Origin: an uncultured Bacilli bacterium
GTDB taxonomy: Bacteria; Bacillota_I; Bacilli_A; RF39; UBA660
DNA length: 38,331 nucleotides
Assembly: GCA_934140355.1 (NCBI GenBank)
Contig: CAKPBH010000011.1
Coordinates: 1-38,331, forward strand
Reading direction: 5' to 3'
Part shown: positions 24,595 through 32,952 of the stretch, piece by piece
How positions within the stretch are numbered: the stretch's first letter is position 1
Layout of the letters: each line of letters starts with the position of its first letter
Made by a program: the position numbers and the translations under genes
Notes under the pieces: generated by a model
What the model was told of the DNA's origin: nothing
Databases searched by the model: none
Seen by the model: the letters and a program-made list of their open reading frames with translations, nothing else

Positions 24595-24651
24595 CTATAA
24601 TCATCACCTTTTTTAAATATAATTCTTGAGTAACTTTTTTACCTGTATTCT

Positions 24652-24680
24652 ATACTAGCACAGAGGATGATTTTGGTCAA
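24652..24680 (-). promoter_or_regulatory. Promoter of the DUF5680 gene
   Basis: -35 TTGACC (24680-24675), a 17-bp spacer, -10 TAGTAT (24657-24652). Confidence 0.65.
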
Positions 24681-24766
24681 TGTTGTAGAATTTAAATCTA
24701 GATCAATCATATGATATAATAATACTTCCTTTTTGGAAAAAAGTTTAAGTATTGTCAAGGGAGAAG

Positions 24767-24892
24767 ATGATTATGGTATTATGTCAAAAAAACAGCAATT
24801 ATTTAGAGGAAAAAGAAGAAGAAATGACGAATATGCTTATTTTTTTCATATTTTATAAAAAAAGTTTTGACTTTTCCGAGGAAGTAATATAG
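24767..24892 (+). CDS. Possible 39-41 aa peptide
   Basis: AGGGAG lies just before two in-frame ATGs (24767 and 24773). The frame encodes an acidic helix (NYLEEKEEEMTNM) and then a hydrophobic stretch LIFFIFY before FDFSEEVI and TAG. The promoter of the next gene overlaps its 3' end. The ribosome binding site is good, but composition alone could produce such a frame, so this is tentative. Confidence 0.3.
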   Translation: MIMVLCQKNSNYLEEKEEEMTNMLIFFIFYKKSFDFSEEVI

Positions 24893-24895
24893 AAT
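24867..24895 (+). promoter_or_regulatory. Promoter of the 182-aa coiled-coil gene
   Basis: -35 TTGACT (24867-24872), a 17-bp spacer, -10 TAGAAT (24890-24895). Transcription would start near 24902, which rules out the frame-opening ATG at 24901 and supports ATG 24919. Confidence 0.7.
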
Positions 24896-24918
24896 TGTAA
24901 ATGAAGGTGGGAGGTATC

Positions 24919-25467
24919 ATGCGAAATAAGAATGTAGTTAGCGAAGAAGAATATCTTTCTTTAAAAGAGAAATTGAAAGAAATTTTAATCGATAAAGAAA
25001 ATATTTATAAAATATATGACACTTATTTTTCAAAAGAAGAGGTCTTATCTTCTGATAAGGTAATGAATTTAGTAATGATTCTAACAAGAAGAGATCAATC
25101 TCTAGCAGAGAGCATCAATTTAGAGAAGAAAAAATATTTTAGTACTTGTCGTAATCAGTCTACTATTTTTAAAACACTGGTATCTGATTGGATTGATGGA
25201 GATCTTTCACAAGTTGCTTTTTTAAATATGGAAGCTGATTTTAGTGTATTTGAAAAGAAAATAGCTGATTTGAAAGAAGAACGAGATAAAAATAAAGATT
25301 TACTACAAGCCATTATTGATAATATGAATAATGAAAAATCAGTTACTCAACAAATTAAAAGTTATGAGAAACAGCAAAAGAAAAGTTATGAGAAACAGCA
25401 AAAGAAAAATGCAACTTCAAAAATAAAAGCATTGTTATTTAAGAAAAAGAATAATAAAATTAATTAA
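24919..25467 (+). CDS. Unknown coiled-coil protein, 182 aa
   Basis: A charged, all-helical, soluble protein. The start ATG 24919 follows GGGAGG (4-nt spacing). Residues about 110-170 form a coiled coil rich in Lys, Glu and Gln. They end in a perfect duplication of KSYEKQQK encoded by two 24-bp direct repeats, then a basic tail KKKNNKIN. I see no known domain. The hairpin after the stop leads into the tRNA gene. It carries its own good promoter. Confidence 0.78.
   Translation: MRNKNVVSEEEYLSLKEKLKEILIDKENIYKIYDTYFSKEEVLSSDKVMNLVMILTRRDQSLAESINLEKKKYFSTCRNQSTIFKTLVSDWIDGDLSQVAFLNMEADFSVFEKKIADLKEERDKNKDLLQAIIDNMNNEKSVTQQIKSYEKQQKKSYEKQQKKNATSKIKALLFKKKNNKIN
25357..25404 (+). repeat. Two perfect 24-bp tandem repeats inside the coiled-coil gene
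   Basis: AAAAGTTATGAGAAACAGCA plus AAAG occurs twice without a mismatch (25357-25380 and 25381-25404), keeping the frame. Perfect identity suggests a recent slippage duplication. Confidence 0.9.
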
Positions 25468-25468
25468 T

Positions 25469-25492
25469 ATCCTTTATTTAATAAAGGATTTT
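25469..25492 (+). terminator. Hairpin between the coiled-coil gene and the tRNA gene
   Basis: ATCCTTTAT (25469-25477) and ATAAAGGAT (25481-25489) pair perfectly around a 3-nt loop, followed by only three T before the tRNA. It is either a weak terminator or a processing signal. Confidence 0.5.
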
Positions 25493-25494
25493 GT

Positions 25495-25571
25495 GTCCTT
25501 GTAACTCAGCTGGATAGAGTACCCGCCTCCTAAGCGGAAAGTCGGCAGTTCAAATCTGCCCAGGGACGCCA
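25495..25571 (+). tRNA. tRNA-Arg (anticodon CCT, reads AGG)
   Basis: A 77-nt cloverleaf. The acceptor arm GTCCTTG/CAGGGAC (one G-T pair) is followed by encoded GCCA. The D arm is ACTC/GAGT, the anticodon loop is CTCCTAA with anticodon CCT, and the T arm holds GTTCAAATC. The anticodon stem has a C-A mismatch at its outer pair. The body is arginine-like, so AGG reads Arg here. Confidence 0.96.
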
Positions 25572-25583
25572 GATTAAACATTA

Positions 25584-25615
25584 ATGTATTGAATTTCGAT
25601 TCAATACATTTTTTT
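25584..25615 (+). terminator. Terminator of the tRNA-Arg gene
   Basis: ATGTATTGAAT/ATTCAATACAT, an 11-bp perfect stem with a TTCG tetraloop, followed by seven T. Confidence 0.9.
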
Positions 25616-25628
25616 GTTAAGAATAAAA

Positions 25629-25683
25629 GTTCTCCAAATTTGGTGGTTCTGAAAAATCACGCCTAAATTTTTGGCGTGATTTT
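25629..25683. repeat. IS-end-like element with hairpin, also a bidirectional terminator
   Basis: GTTCTCCAAATTTGGTGGTT followed by CTGAAAAATCACGCC resembles the right end of the element at 5635-5780 (AAATTTCGGTGGATCGAAAA). The part AAAATCACGCC/GGCGTGATTTT (25653-25663, 25673-25683) is a perfect 11-bp hairpin with A and T flanks, so it can terminate both the tRNA transcript and the large repeat-protein gene. The IS origin is by resemblance only. Confidence 0.4.
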
Positions 25684-25724
25684 GATGTTTACTGAATTTC
25701 AAAAAATCAGTATTTTAACTAAAT

Positions 25725-28700
25725 TTAGAAATAAGAACGTAACTTATCCTTTAACGCTGCGTCCTCCCCACTACATTTAGGAGAATTTTTTGAAGTATTT
25801 TTGGTATAACTTGAAACGATATTATTTTGTTTTGTGTAAGTATTTATTGCTAAATTCCTTAACTTGCCTAACGCTTCCTTTACTTCGATTTCAGCCGTTT
25901 TTCTATTATTCGTATTTGGCATAATATGAGTATCAATATTTCCATCCTTATCTACCGCAACATAGAAATCTTCTCCAATATAGGCACAAGTATATTCATA
26001 ATGTTCATTTTCGTTAATTCCTTCATTATAATTTTTTCCTTGCAAGATATTATTAATCATCTTGAGTTTATCGATAGAATCATTAATTTTATCCGGATCA
26101 TTAAGATATCTAACATCATCCCTTAATACAGCATATTCAGGCATTTTAGTATCTTTAAAAGGTACATATTCTCTGCTTTTATCTTGATTAGAAGTTGCTA
26201 AAAGCACACAATTATTTTGATCCACATCAAAATAACCTGGAGACTGTTTTCCATCATAAGCAAAACTAACACCAAAATTTACTGTTGGTTTTATTTTTTC
26301 AAAAACATACTCATTCGCTATAACTACGTTTTCAATTGGACTTTCACTATCTTTAGATAATTCAATTAATCTGTTGGCAACATTCTGACAAGCCAAACGC
26401 ACATCTTCATCTGTGAATTCGGATGAGACACTATTTCTTAATTCATTTAAAAATACTGTATTTCCTACTCTAAATCCACTTACTCTACTGACAAATTCTT
26501 TATTTTTTGAAGAAAATCGAATATGAAAACCGGCAGGATTTTTAAGACAAAAATCAAACAATTCCTTTCCCACACCACCAATACGCATACATGAACCAGT
26601 CCACTCTCCATATGTTAGGTTGATTGCGTTAGTAAAATTTCCTAGGTTAACGGATAGAGATTTTCCATTTCCTAAAGAAATATCTTCTTTTATTGGAGGA
26701 ACATTGATGATTTTTCTTTGATACATATCCCGGATATATTCTAGAGCTTTATCTAGTCGTTCATATTTCTTCATCGAACTAGAATTAGGAGGGGGATTAT
26801 CCATCAAAAGGCGTGCATTATCTTTACCCAGTAATTTAGCTAAATTTTCATTTAAAAGATTATAAGCATCCAAAACTACTTTTAAATTGATTTTTTTCTT
26901 TTTTTCTAATGTAGTTGCAATGGATAAAATATTTTTAATAAAATCTTCTATATCAAAACTTGCTATGTCATTTTCTTCAAAAATTTGATTAAAGTTAGTC
27001 CCTAAACCAATTAAATGATATTTTTTTATCACATCCATGATTTTTTTATATTTTTCATGATTTTCTTTTAAACATAATTCTAAAAATTCATTTAAGTTAC
27101 ATGTTAATAATAATTCGGCAAGCTTGGTGGAATTGTCGATTTCTAGTTTTTCATCATATTTTATTTCGCTTTTTGGTGCTTTTAGCATGGCATATAATTT
27201 ATCGTAATGTTCATCATATAATTGAACCAAAATTTTATTTAGTTCTTTAAAGTCTAATTTTATTTCTTTTGGAGCATTTTTAGGATCTTTTGTTTTCCAT
27301 TCTAATACCTCTTTTAGGGTTATCCCGTTTGTAAAGGCGTTAGAAGATAATGGTTCGGGATAAAATTTTTCAATTAAATTACTTAGGGTATTTGTATCGT
27401 AATGTTCTGTTATATATTTTATTAAATAATTTCTGTCTACTTTTCTATCTATTCCTAACAAATTATCCGCAAATATTTGCTCTTTTCTAGCTATTTTGTA
27501 ATCTTCCATTTGTATATTGATATACTGACTAGTAATCATTTTTAATTTATCCAAAGCCAATTCACGAACTTTTGATTTATTTTGATCGACTAGTTCAATA
27601 ATAAAATTCTTAAGAAAATTACTATCGTTTTTAGCATCAATAATGAACTGCTTTAATTCTTTACCTACTAAATTTTTGGTATTCTTAGAATATTTAATGA
27701 TCGTAAGTAATTCTTGAGTGATATTGTCTACTTCACCTTTGTTACTCATTCTTTTTATTCTCGAAAATATTTCCCAAACTTCTTTTTTATTTTGTTTAAA
27801 TTCTCTTGGAAGGACGGTTTCTAATACAGTATCAATCTGTTGTTTGTTTAAAATGGCGTTTGAATGGTTAAATAAGGTAATGAATTTATTAAAGATTTCT
27901 TCATTACTTACAATAATCTTGCTATAATTTGAGGAGAGTTGATCCTTATACTTTATTTGACAAGTATCTTTGATTTTCTTATATTTTTCAACATTTTTAT
28001 CCCCTAGTTCTATTAGGAAAGATAATATTGAATCATCCGACTTAAAAGCGGATAAAATTTTAGATTTAGAAGACGCTTTTTCTAATTTGTCTAGACATTT
28101 TATTTTTAATTTATTCGTTCTAAATCTTTTGATAATCCCCAATCGATATGATTCATCTTCTAACTTGTCTAGACATTGCATCTTTAACTCGTCCGTTTGG
28201 AATTCTTCTATAATTAGAGATTTATAATAATCTGTTTCTAATTTATCTAGGCCTTGAATTTTTAATTCATCTGTGTTAAAAACTTCTATAAAGCCAAATT
28301 TATTGTAATCATGTTTTAATTTGTCTAAAGCTTGGATTTTTAATTCGTCTGTTTTCAAGTTATTTATAATTAGAGATTTATTCTCATCTGTTTCTAATTT
28401 ATCTAAGGCTTGGATTTTTAATTCATCTGTTTTCAAATTATATATTACATCAAATTTAAAAGAATCATGTTCAAATTTATCTAAGGCTTGGATTTTTAGT
28501 TCATCTGTTTTCAAATTATTTATAACTATAAATCGATAAAAATCATCTTCTATTTTATCCAAAGCTTGGATTTTTAATTTATCTATTTTAAAACTATTTA
28601 TAACCGTAGATTTAGAAGAATCGTTCTCTAATTTATCCAAAACTTGAATTTTTAGTTCATCATCTTTAAAGCTACTTATAACCGCAGATTTAGAAGAATC

Positions 28701-29252
28701 ATCCTCTAACTTATCTAAGAGCTGTATTTTTAATTCATCTGTGTTAAAGTTAATTATAATTCGAGTTATATAATAATTTATTTTTAATTTGTCTAGTCCT
28801 TGAATTTTTAACTCATCTGTTTTAAAATTATTAATTATTTCAAATTTAAAGGAATCATCCCCTAACTTGTCCAAGGCTTGGATTTTTAAGGTATCTGTTT
28901 TAAATCTATTTATAATCATAGATTTAGAGGCGTCATCCTCTAACTTGTCTAAGTATTTTATTTTTAATAAATCCGTAGGCAATGCTAAAATACTTAATAA
29001 TTTCTTATCTTCATCATCTATCTTTGTACTTTCTAGTAAATTTATTGCTTCTTTTTCTGTATAGAGGCTAGACATAAATAAATTAAGATGCTCATTTAAT
29101 ATATCTATCACTTCTTTATCTAATTTTCCTACAATTCCTTCTAATTTTCCTATTAAATAGTTTCTTTCTTCCAAACTAAGTTCGTTTACTATTAATGCAA
29201 AATTATTTGTTTTTGCTGCTTTAATTAACACTTTCTTGATATGTTCTTTCAT
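25725..29252 (-). CDS. Large orphan protein with twelve 26-residue repeats
   Basis: 1175 aa from ATG 29252 (AGGTG 6 nt upstream; the frame opens three codons earlier at a GTG). Residues 96-407 are twelve tandem 26-residue units built on LKIQALDKL followed by a polar helix (for example SFKFEIINNFKTDE), which predicts a helical solenoid. The remainder is a long helical region and, from about 840, a mixed alpha/beta domain with YGEWTGSCMRIGGVG (about 875-890), PAGFHIRFSS, FVSRVSGFRVGNTVFLN and YFDVDQNNCVLLATSN. The single Cys in GSCMR and nearby His could be catalytic, but I recognise no family. There is no signal peptide or membrane segment. It has its own promoter (TTTACT-17-TATAAT). It could be a repeat-recognition protein with a C-terminal effector domain; that is inference. 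Confidence 0.88.
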   Translation of the reverse strand: MKEHIKKVLIKAAKTNNFALIVNELSLEERNYLIGKLEGIVGKLDKEVIDILNEHLNLFMSSLYTEKEAINLLESTKIDDEDKKLLSILALPTDLLKIKYLDKLEDDASKSMIINRFKTDTLKIQALDKLGDDSFKFEIINNFKTDELKIQGLDKLKINYYITRIIINFNTDELKIQLLDKLEDDSSKSAVISSFKDDELKIQVLDKLENDSSKSTVINSFKIDKLKIQALDKIEDDFYRFIVINNLKTDELKIQALDKFEHDSFKFDVIYNLKTDELKIQALDKLETDENKSLIINNLKTDELKIQALDKLKHDYNKFGFIEVFNTDELKIQGLDKLETDYYKSLIIEEFQTDELKMQCLDKLEDESYRLGIIKRFRTNKLKIKCLDKLEKASSKSKILSAFKSDDSILSFLIELGDKNVEKYKKIKDTCQIKYKDQLSSNYSKIIVSNEEIFNKFITLFNHSNAILNKQQIDTVLETVLPREFKQNKKEVWEIFSRIKRMSNKGEVDNITQELLTIIKYSKNTKNLVGKELKQFIIDAKNDSNFLKNFIIELVDQNKSKVRELALDKLKMITSQYINIQMEDYKIARKEQIFADNLLGIDRKVDRNYLIKYITEHYDTNTLSNLIEKFYPEPLSSNAFTNGITLKEVLEWKTKDPKNAPKEIKLDFKELNKILVQLYDEHYDKLYAMLKAPKSEIKYDEKLEIDNSTKLAELLLTCNLNEFLELCLKENHEKYKKIMDVIKKYHLIGLGTNFNQIFEENDIASFDIEDFIKNILSIATTLEKKKKINLKVVLDAYNLLNENLAKLLGKDNARLLMDNPPPNSSSMKKYERLDKALEYIRDMYQRKIINVPPIKEDISLGNGKSLSVNLGNFTNAINLTYGEWTGSCMRIGGVGKELFDFCLKNPAGFHIRFSSKNKEFVSRVSGFRVGNTVFLNELRNSVSSEFTDEDVRLACQNVANRLIELSKDSESPIENVVIANEYVFEKIKPTVNFGVSFAYDGKQSPGYFDVDQNNCVLLATSNQDKSREYVPFKDTKMPEYAVLRDDVRYLNDPDKINDSIDKLKMINNILQGKNYNEGINENEHYEYTCAYIGEDFYVAVDKDGNIDTHIMPNTNNRKTAEIEVKEALGKLRNLAINTYTKQNNIVSSYTKNTSKNSPKCSGEDAALKDKLRSYF
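28032..28967 (-). repeat. Twelve 78-bp in-frame repeats in the large orphan gene
   Basis: Each unit encodes 26 residues starting LKI/LKM and ending near TDE. Units 6 to 10 are the most alike (LKIQALDK or LKIQGLDK plus TDE); the outer units have drifted. There is no spacer DNA, so this is a protein repeat and not a CRISPR. Confidence 0.92.
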
Positions 29253-29280
29253 ATTATTCACCTACGTTCAATATAGTTTC

Positions 29281-29309
29281 ATTATATTAAAAATTAGGAC
29301 AGAAGTAAA
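29281..29309 (-). promoter_or_regulatory. Promoter of the repeat-protein gene
   Basis: -35 TTTACT (29309-29304), a 17-bp spacer, -10 TATAAT (29286-29281), 29 bp before the ATG. Confidence 0.7.
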
Positions 29310-29735
29310 TAAAATTCAATATAATTATGTATAGTTCAGTCAAGGAAAGGAATGTTGCAAATAAATCCTTAGCAAAAAAAGATAAACTTGATGTTTTGAA
29401 AATATATTCATGAATTAAAAAGATCAATTTTTTGACTACATTTCAGCTTTTTTTGCTGCTTTTGGACTATTTTTTACAGAAACAACATTTTATTCCTTAT
29501 TTTATTAGAATGAACTGTAACATCATTATTTTAAGATTTTGTTCTTTAAATGTTTTCTTTCTGTTTTTTTGCTATATTACTTTTGATTTTATTTCGTGTA
29601 TTTAGTAGAATTTAAGTAAATTTTTATCAATTTACCTGGGAAGAAAGGAAAAAAGAATGCCATATAAAATATAACATTCTAAACATCCATCACTAAATAT
29701 ATTTTCTAAATTTTAAAAAGATTTTTTTTGTATCA
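29310..29735. other. Gene-free stretch, T-rich, one hairpin
   Basis: No coding frame or RNA gene is convincing here. The only structure I see is AGAATG/CATTCT with inner ATAT/ATAT (29654-29680), preceded by GGGAAGAAAGGAAAAAAG. It may end or process the minus-strand arylsulfotransferase transcript, which stops at 29736. Confidence 0.5.
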
Positions 29736-31712
29736 TTATTTTTTAAATTCAACATACTCTTTTGTATTGTAAACTTTATCATTAATTTTCAAATAAATAG
29801 AATACTTCCCCTTAAGTCCTGCTTCATTAATATATCTAGTAACTGTAAGGCCTTTTTCGGTTTCTTCTTCGCTAAAAACATCTACACATAAGGCCGTATA
29901 CGGTTTTTTACTAATACTAATTGGATAATGATAACTCATCATATTCTGGTATAAAATCACTTCAACGTCTGTTCCTTTTTTAAAAGTACCCGTTAAAACT
30001 AAACGATCGATTTCTTTCGTCAATTGAATTGCATGTTCTTCATAACTTTTATCTATTTTTTGACTTTTAATCATTGGCGTTAATTCTTTTTTACTAGTTG
30101 TAGTTTTTCCTAAGCTACCAAGTCTTTTTGGAGAAGCTAAATTCACCTGTTCCTTATCTTGATATAATGCCATCTTTTCTGTACGATAATTATTTGTTGG
30201 TAATTTCAATTCAAAAATAACTTCACCATCCATAAGTTCTACCGTATCACTGACTAGGGTTGCATCTTTAGAAAAGCCTGCTGGCTGATTGGAATTTTTC
30301 CCATTTACATAAACAATTCCTCCAGAGTGAATAATATAATGATTTGCACCTAAATAATCGACATCAGAAATATAAGGAGAATAAAATTCAGATCCTCTTT
30401 CTTTTCCATATTCAAATATTTGTTCAATAGTCATATTTTTGGTATCAATTTTATACATAACCCCTCTTGAATAACTATTTGTAGCGTCAATATAATTTTC
30501 CTTATTTTTTGATTTGTTATTTCCATTATCAAAAAGGAATACATACCCCTCAGGCGTAATCATTGCGGCATGTTGACTCCACTGCCATTCAAAATTAGTA
30601 TTTCCTTGTGGATTGAAGAAATATTTTTGATATTCCGAACTCCAATTCGTCTTATCTCCGATAATCCAGTTTAATTTTCCACTTTTATAATCAATATTAA
30701 TTACTGCATCTTGATGTCTTCCCGATAATGTAATGGAATTACTTTTTTTATCATACCAAACTGAATTATTATGAAACCAATCATATGCACTCCAGTTCTC
30801 GCTTTTTCCATCCGTCATTTTCAAGATATCTTTTAAATCAAATGTTTTAACTACCTCACCAGTCTTTCGATCAATTTCTACGATATAATCTTCAACTGTC
30901 CCATCCTCATTATAAAAATCATCACTGGCAACTAATAAATTACCATTATCCATCTCATAATAATCGTGGTGATAGCCTCCCTTTAAACTATATTCTACAA
31001 TTACTTTTCCTAGTAAATTCATCTCATATAAACCAGTCATGTAATAAGGATTATTAATAAGTCTCTCTGTACTTAACAATAAATTTCCATTCTTCAATCT
31101 CTCCACGTTCCATAGTGCATAATTTGATAAATACCACCGAACATCACCATTAATATCATAAGCACAAGTGTATCCTGTACTAGATGGCGTATAAAAATAT
31201 AATTCATTTCCTAATTTACTTTTATCTGCATAAACTGATGTTGGTAAAACGAAATTATTGGGTAGCTTTTCTGTCTCGATCAAAACTTCTTTCTTTATCT
31301 TCTCTTTTTTCTCTTGATATTCTAGTATAACATGATTTACACTACCAGCATACAATCCATAAATTGGTAAGTAATGTTCTTTGGTATTCTCGAAGGTATG
31401 AGTAAAAGTACTGAATTCATCTTGTCCTTCTATCGTGATATGAACTGAAACAGCTGTAGAAGTCTCAAATAAAATGAGTGCTGTCAAAGGAGAATTCCCA
31501 TAAGGATTTACTATTACATTTGGATTATCTATTGTATATCCTTTTATTTTAAATTTACTCTCCAACACTTTTTGTTTTTCAATCAGACTACTAACAGTAT
31601 CTACTGCAACATAATTTTGATTAGCCTCATCTAATTTTAAATAAAGGCACGTTAAAACTAGAAGAAGTAAAATAATACTAAGACTAATAATTTTTTTTCT
31701 TTTCTTTTTCAT
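29736..31712 (-). CDS. Membrane-anchored arylsulfate sulfotransferase (AssT family)
   Basis: 658 aa. One N-terminal membrane anchor (about 8-26) puts the protein outside. A beta-sandwich domain (about 45-150, AssT N-terminal type) is followed by a six-bladed beta-propeller (about 155-560). The propeller has the family-type His/Arg sites GGYHHD (245-250), DWFHNNSVWYD (311-321), SGRHQDA (330-336) and QWSQHAA (377-383). AssT moves sulfate from one phenolic ester to another without PAPS through a sulfo-histidine; which histidine serves is not certain here. The ribosome binding site AGGAGG lies 8 nt before ATG. It lies about 110 bp downstream of the DUF362 gene, past a terminator. In the gut the donors would be phenolic or drug sulfates, which is inference. 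Confidence 0.9.
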   Translation of the reverse strand: MKKKRKKIISLSIILLLLVLTCLYLKLDEANQNYVAVDTVSSLIEKQKVLESKFKIKGYTIDNPNVIVNPYGNSPLTALILFETSTAVSVHITIEGQDEFSTFTHTFENTKEHYLPIYGLYAGSVNHVILEYQEKKEKIKKEVLIETEKLPNNFVLPTSVYADKSKLGNELYFYTPSSTGYTCAYDINGDVRWYLSNYALWNVERLKNGNLLLSTERLINNPYYMTGLYEMNLLGKVIVEYSLKGGYHHDYYEMDNGNLLVASDDFYNEDGTVEDYIVEIDRKTGEVVKTFDLKDILKMTDGKSENWSAYDWFHNNSVWYDKKSNSITLSGRHQDAVINIDYKSGKLNWIIGDKTNWSSEYQKYFFNPQGNTNFEWQWSQHAAMITPEGYVFLFDNGNNKSKNKENYIDATNSYSRGVMYKIDTKNMTIEQIFEYGKERGSEFYSPYISDVDYLGANHYIIHSGGIVYVNGKNSNQPAGFSKDATLVSDTVELMDGEVIFELKLPTNNYRTEKMALYQDKEQVNLASPKRLGSLGKTTTSKKELTPMIKSQKIDKSYEEHAIQLTKEIDRLVLTGTFKKGTDVEVILYQNMMSYHYPISISKKPYTALCVDVFSEEETEKGLTVTRYINEAGLKGKYSIYLKINDKVYNTKEYVEFKK

Positions 31713-31763
31713 TGTTTATCCCTCCTATTACTCATATTTTAAAATAGAAGAAGTAAAAAAGCA

Positions 31764-31822
31764 ATAAAGAGATAGTTGAATCTACTAAACCATAAGTTGA
31801 ATTAGTGACACTATCTCTTTTT
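31764..31822 (-). terminator. Terminator of the DUF362 gene
   Basis: AAAGAGATAGT/ACTATCTCTTT pair over 11 bp (31766-31776, 31810-31820) around a loop with an inner ACTAA/TTAGT stem. On the minus strand a run of T follows about 7 nt later. Confidence 0.6.
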
Positions 31823-31823
31823 A

Positions 31824-32690
31824 TTATTTTATTTCAATTAACTCATAATCACGATTGCCAAAACCAAGTGAGGCTGAAGATTCAATGGTATGTATTCCAT
31901 TTCTAGATTCAATTCGTTCTACTAAATGATCCCTTCCGGCATCAGTTGACTGATATACTAGATCAATACATGCTTGATCTAGAGCGATTGGATCTGTTGA
32001 TGCTAAAATACCAATATCTTTCATGCATGGATCTTCTGCAACAGCACAGCAATCACAATCTACTGACATATTGCACATAATATTAATATAACAAATATTT
32101 CCTTTAAAAAATCCATGAACAGCACTAGCTGCATCTGCCATTGACTCCAAAAATTTATCATGATCAGCTGTCCATAAATCATCTGGAGAACCAGCACCAT
32201 GAATATAAGCTTTGCCGTAAGAAGAAGCAAATCCTATCGAAAGTTGTTTTAAAGCTCCGCCGTATCCTCCCATTGGATGTCCTTTAAAGTGTGATAAAAC
32301 TAAACATGAATCATAATTTTTTATATGCGATCCAACATAATCTTTCTTAATTATTTTTCCTTTGGGAATATCCAAAACGAGGTCATTGCCTTCACCATCT
32401 AAAATATCAACATCAAAAAGATTACTCCAACCATGTTTTTTCATTAATTTAGTATGATCTTCTGTTGTTTTTCTAGCGCCATCATAAGCTGTGTTACATT
32501 CAACAACTGTACCTTTTACATAATCAATCATAGGTTTTAAAAATTCTGGACGTAAAAAATTTTGATTGCCATCTTCACCAGAATGTACCTTAACTGCAAC
32601 TTTTCCAGGTAATTTTTTTCCCGTTGCTTCATAAATTTTAATCACATTATCTGAAGTAATGTTACGAATAAAATAAACTTTACTTTTCAT
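31824..32690 (-). CDS. DUF362 domain protein
   Basis: 288 aa of the DUF362 family, whose members often carry or accompany Fe-S clusters. Family features are KVAVKVHSGEDGN (near 30), NTAYDGARKTTEDH (near 65), LSHFKGHPMGGYGGALKQLS (near 135-155) and ASTDPIALDQACIDLV. A cysteine group CNMSVDCDCC...C (about 204-218) could bind a metal or Fe-S cluster. The start at 32690 is chosen because AAAGGA lies 9 nt upstream and the promoter -10 is so close that the ATG at 32708 would fall at the transcript start. The substrate is unknown. Confidence 0.88.
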   Translation of the reverse strand: MKSKVYFIRNITSDNVIKIYEATGKKLPGKVAVKVHSGEDGNQNFLRPEFLKPMIDYVKGTVVECNTAYDGARKTTEDHTKLMKKHGWSNLFDVDILDGEGNDLVLDIPKGKIIKKDYVGSHIKNYDSCLVLSHFKGHPMGGYGGALKQLSIGFASSYGKAYIHGAGSPDDLWTADHDKFLESMADAASAVHGFFKGNICYINIMCNMSVDCDCCAVAEDPCMKDIGILASTDPIALDQACIDLVYQSTDAGRDHLVERIESRNGIHTIESSASLGFGNRDYELIEIK

Positions 32691-32712
32691 TGTATCAAAT
32701 CCTTTCATTTTT

Positions 32713-32721
32713 ATTGTACCA
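32713..32721 (-). promoter_or_regulatory. Extended -10 promoter of the DUF362 gene
   Basis: Minus strand TGGTACAAT (32721-32713), 22 bp before the chosen ATG. No clear -35. Confidence 0.5.
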
Positions 32722-32792
32722 TAAAATAAAGATTATATTAAATAAAAAAATAAACTTTTATTTTCTTATTACATAATAGCTACCTTCTAGTT

Positions 32793-32864
32793 ATTCATTT
32801 TTAATTAATTTTAGGAAGAAGGTTTTGGCTTTTCGAGCCAAAATAGTCATATTGAAAAATGAAT
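32793..32864. repeat. 72-bp nested palindrome
   Basis: Outer arms ATTCATTTTT (32793-32802) and AAAAATGAAT (32855-32864) are perfect complements. Inside, TTTTGGCT/AGCCAAAA (32823-32830, 32836-32843) form an 8-bp hairpin with a TTTCG loop. It lies between divergent genes. It may be a small mobile palindrome or a structured RNA; there is no T tract directly after the inner stem. Confidence 0.4.
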
Positions 32865-32952
32865 CATTAAAATTTAGACCACTTTATCTTTTGTATATCT
32901 ATAGATGTAGAATTTTTTAGAGGTTGCCATACAATATGACAGGGGGATTCAT

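Noticed and set aside
25495..25571. Reassignment of AGG from Arg to Met, known in some uncultured Bacilli.
   Set aside because: The CCT-anticodon tRNA has an arginine-type body, and AGG in GlmS (codon in the DTRE segment) falls where Arg is expected.
28032..28967. Regular 78-bp repeats that might be taken for a CRISPR array.
   Set aside because: The units are contiguous, in frame and diverged, with no unique spacers; they encode protein repeats.
27718..29064. Several plus-strand open frames opposite the repeat-protein gene.
   Set aside because: They are mirror images of the repeats (same short peptide repeated) without ribosome binding sites; shadows of the real gene.
29391..29534. A 48-codon plus-strand frame that opens only if three TGA codons are read as Trp.
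   Set aside because: It has no ribosome binding site, sits in T-rich DNA and has a Phe/Leu-heavy composition typical of chance frames; it is not evidence for recoding.
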